Positions 62,582 to 64,000 of a DNA stretch of 64,000 nt are shown here, piece by piece (within the stretch, counting starts at the first letter, position 1; each line of letters begins with the position of its first letter). Position numbers and translations under genes: made by a program. The notes under the pieces are model-generated. The model saw nothing but the letters and a program-made list of their open reading frames with translations, searched no databases and had not been told where the DNA came from. This DNA comes from Candidatus Lucifugimonas marina (GTDB taxonomy: Bacteria > Chloroflexota > Dehalococcoidia > Lucifugimonadales > Lucifugimonadaceae): assembly GCA_029593915.1 (NCBI GenBank), contig CP046147.1, positions 992,001-1,056,000 of the forward strand, read 5' to 3'.

Positions 62582-62798
62582 CGTCCTTCGAGTGCCTCAG
62601 GATGACAACGCGGATGGTAGGCGTCCGCTGTGATTCGCTCGGAAGACGGTTGTTGAAGTTTGCGTGATAAATCCTGAAATCATTCGTCCTAGCTCAGGGT
62701 AGGAATGAATTCAGGATGACAGGGTCGCAATGTCGTTGGATAGCTTGTGAGTAGAGTGCTGTTGGGAGCTGACCCTTCGACGGTGCTCAGGATGATGG
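62582..62798. repeat. cluster of dispersed 'CAGGATGA' repeats
   Basis: Related units lie at 62582-62606 (ending CTCAGGATGAC), 62671-62720 and 62771-62798 (CCCTTCGACGGTGCTCAGGA). The middle unit is a hairpin in which ATCCTGAAATCATTC pairs with GAATGAATTCAGGAT at 14 of 15 positions. The last two units overlap the 3' end of the epimerase gene. The remaining gap between tRNA-Gly and the epimerase holds nothing else that I can identify. Confidence 0.6.
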
Positions 62799-64000
62799 CA
62801 GGAGAGTTGCTTCCCTGTTCTAGCGGCTATCTTCGCCCGTTGGAATAGTTCCCAACAGGCGGCGACTGGGTGGTAGTCGGTTTTGGATGCAGGGCTTTTT
62901 AGATTGTCGTAGCGTTGGTTGTTGCTATCGAGAATCCGATACCAACCGCCGTATTTCTGATCGACCAAATTGTCGAGCGACCACTGCCATGTTCGCTCAT
63001 GCCATTCGGCGTATTCAGCTACCCCTGTTCGAGTTGCAAGCAAACCCGATGCTGCGATTGTTTCTGAAAGAACCCAGTAGTAACGGTCGGTGTCGATAAT
63101 TTCGCCGAGAGTTGCGGGCAGTCCAAGCGCAATGGCGCGTTCTTCGTCGATCGAAGGGCTGATCGAGTAGTTGAATCCGCCGTTAACGTGATCCCAGCCC
63201 TGCGCAACGGCTGAATCGAACAGCTTTTTAGCCTGAGGGAGCATCCAGTCTTGAGGATTGTGCTCTTCCAGAATTAGAAGCAGTTTCGTCCACTCGGTCC
63301 AGTGTCCGACCAAGAATCCGTACGGACGGAATAGGTTCTTTGGATCGTCGAGGTTGTACTTCCAGTCGATCGACCAGTCTTCTGCGTAGTGCTCCCAGAT
63401 CATGCCGCCTGATTCGTTGGCGAGATCGATACACACTCGTTTGGCGAGCGTCGTTGCTCGTTCGAGATACCTTTTATCGCCGGTTGCCTCGAACGCTGCG
63501 ATCATCGCTTCGCAGGTGTGCATGTTGGCGTTTTGTCCACGATAGGGATCGGTAACCGACCAATCGGGCGATATTTCATCGACGTAAAGCTGGTCCTCGG
63601 CGTTCCAGAATTGCTCTTCCATGAGATCGAACGTCTCAGCGAGCGGTTGAGCAGCTTCCTTGACGCCAGCTTTAAGCGCCGTGGCGTACGCAAGCAGCAC
63701 GAATGCGTGACCGTAGCAGTGATTCGTCGCATCGGTCACATCGAGTCCGCTCAGGAGCCATGCGTATCCACCGGAAGGCTGCTTGTGGTGTTCTTGTAGG
63801 AATTTTATTCCGTGTTTAGCCGCATCGACGTACTCGGTGTTGTCGAGCATCATCGCAGCTATGGAGAAGACGTATATGAACCGGCATGTGCCGACTAAAT
63901 GCTTCGTTTGGTCGTCGAAGATAGTGCCGTCGTCACGAAACTGATTGATGTAGCCACCGAGTTCGTAGTCGATGCAGTCGGGGTAGTAGAAGTCGACGAT
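62711..64000 (-). CDS. N-acylglucosamine 2-epimerase (AGE) family protein (5' end outside window)
   Basis: The frame is open to the right edge, so the start lies outside the window; about 429 residues are visible. The (alpha/alpha)6-barrel pattern is clear: FYYPDCIDYELGGYINQFRD near the edge, then HCYGHAFVLLAYATALKAG, ANMHTCEAMIAAFEATGD, WEHYAEDWSIDWKYN and NGGFNYSIS. Conserved His and Trp/Arg residues line the central cavity. Enzymes epimerise or isomerise sugars such as N-acetylglucosamine, mannose or cellobiose. The last 30 or so residues come from a dispersed repeat, so the natural C-terminus may have been replaced. Confidence 0.88.
   Translation of the reverse strand: MVDFYYPDCIDYELGGYINQFRDDGTIFDDQTKHLVGTCRFIYVFSIAAMMLDNTEYVDAAKHGIKFLQEHHKQPSGGYAWLLSGLDVTDATNHCYGHAFVLLAYATALKAGVKEAAQPLAETFDLMEEQFWNAEDQLYVDEISPDWSVTDPYRGQNANMHTCEAMIAAFEATGDKRYLERATTLAKRVCIDLANESGGMIWEHYAEDWSIDWKYNLDDPKNLFRPYGFLVGHWTEWTKLLLILEEHNPQDWMLPQAKKLFDSAVAQGWDHVNGGFNYSISPSIDEERAIALGLPATLGEIIDTDRYYWVLSETIAASGLLATRTGVAEYAEWHERTWQWSLDNLVDQKYGGWYRILDSNNQRYDNLKSPASKTDYHPVAACWELFQRAKIAARTGKQLSCHHPEHRRRVSSQQHSTHKLSNDIATLSS

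Overview
The window reads as a chromosomal segment of a Chloroflexota-like bacterium, possibly a marine Dehalococcoidia/SAR202-type lineage. This placement is inference, since no marker gene or rRNA is present. It rests on a type IV pilus locus with no outer-membrane secretin in view, many lipoproteins with Pro/Thr-rich stalks, and a catabolic mix of Gfo/Idh/MocA oxidoreductases, ThuA, HpcH/HpaI aldolase, a sulfatase, a GH32 protein, CocE hydrolase and an AGE-family epimerase. Short dispersed repeats are scattered through the intergenic regions.

1-11 kb: a TPR protein enters from the left, followed by an OmpR-type regulator and a lone pilin on the minus strand. Next comes a plus-strand type IV pilus operon: a LuxR-type regulator with a degenerate receiver, a PilB/GspE ATPase, a PilC/GspF platform protein, three pilin-like proteins, a PilO-like protein and a PilM-PilN fusion. 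11-21.6 kb: oxidoreductases, a nickel/cobalt permease, a probable structured non-coding RNA behind a CRP-like operator, a soluble histidine kinase behind three 11-bp tandem repeats, a DUF1801 protein, a P-loop kinase-like protein, the ThuA/oxidoreductase pair, a tandem universal stress protein, an HpcH aldolase and a stalked HtrA-like protease.

21.76-34.47 kb: a 12.7-kb integrative element in tRNA-Leu(CAA). A 57-bp copy of the tRNA 3' half marks its left end and the complete tRNA gene its right end. It carries a tyrosine integrase, an excisionase-like HTH protein, two small Cys-containing proteins, a hairpin-rich non-coding segment and large nuclease/NTPase proteins: a DUF262-HNH protein with a HEPN-like C-terminus, a UvrD/HelD-like helicase with an embedded PD-(D/E)XK domain, a DUF3427-like/HNH endonuclease and a KAP-family P-loop NTPase. 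By content this is a defence island. The helicase-HNH-KAP set is the best candidate for an undescribed system.

34.5-56.7 kb: core-type genes. These include a DnaQ-like protein lacking catalytic residues, a DUF4097 protein, a repeat lipoprotein, alpha-keto acid dehydrogenase E1 alpha/beta, a multi-GAF histidine kinase, a CocE hydrolase, pterin dehydratase, a 3-hydroxyisobutyrate-dehydrogenase-like protein, a HAD hydrolase, GH32, a chemoreceptor, a sulfatase and an NAD-dependent epimerase.

56.8-62.5 kb: a decayed accessory region ending at tRNA-Gly(GCC), with a kinase fragment, a frameshifted phage terminase small subunit, paralogous small lipoproteins, an ankyrin protein, dispersed repeats and recombinase-arm-like direct repeats. 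The window closes inside an AGE-family epimerase that runs off the right edge.
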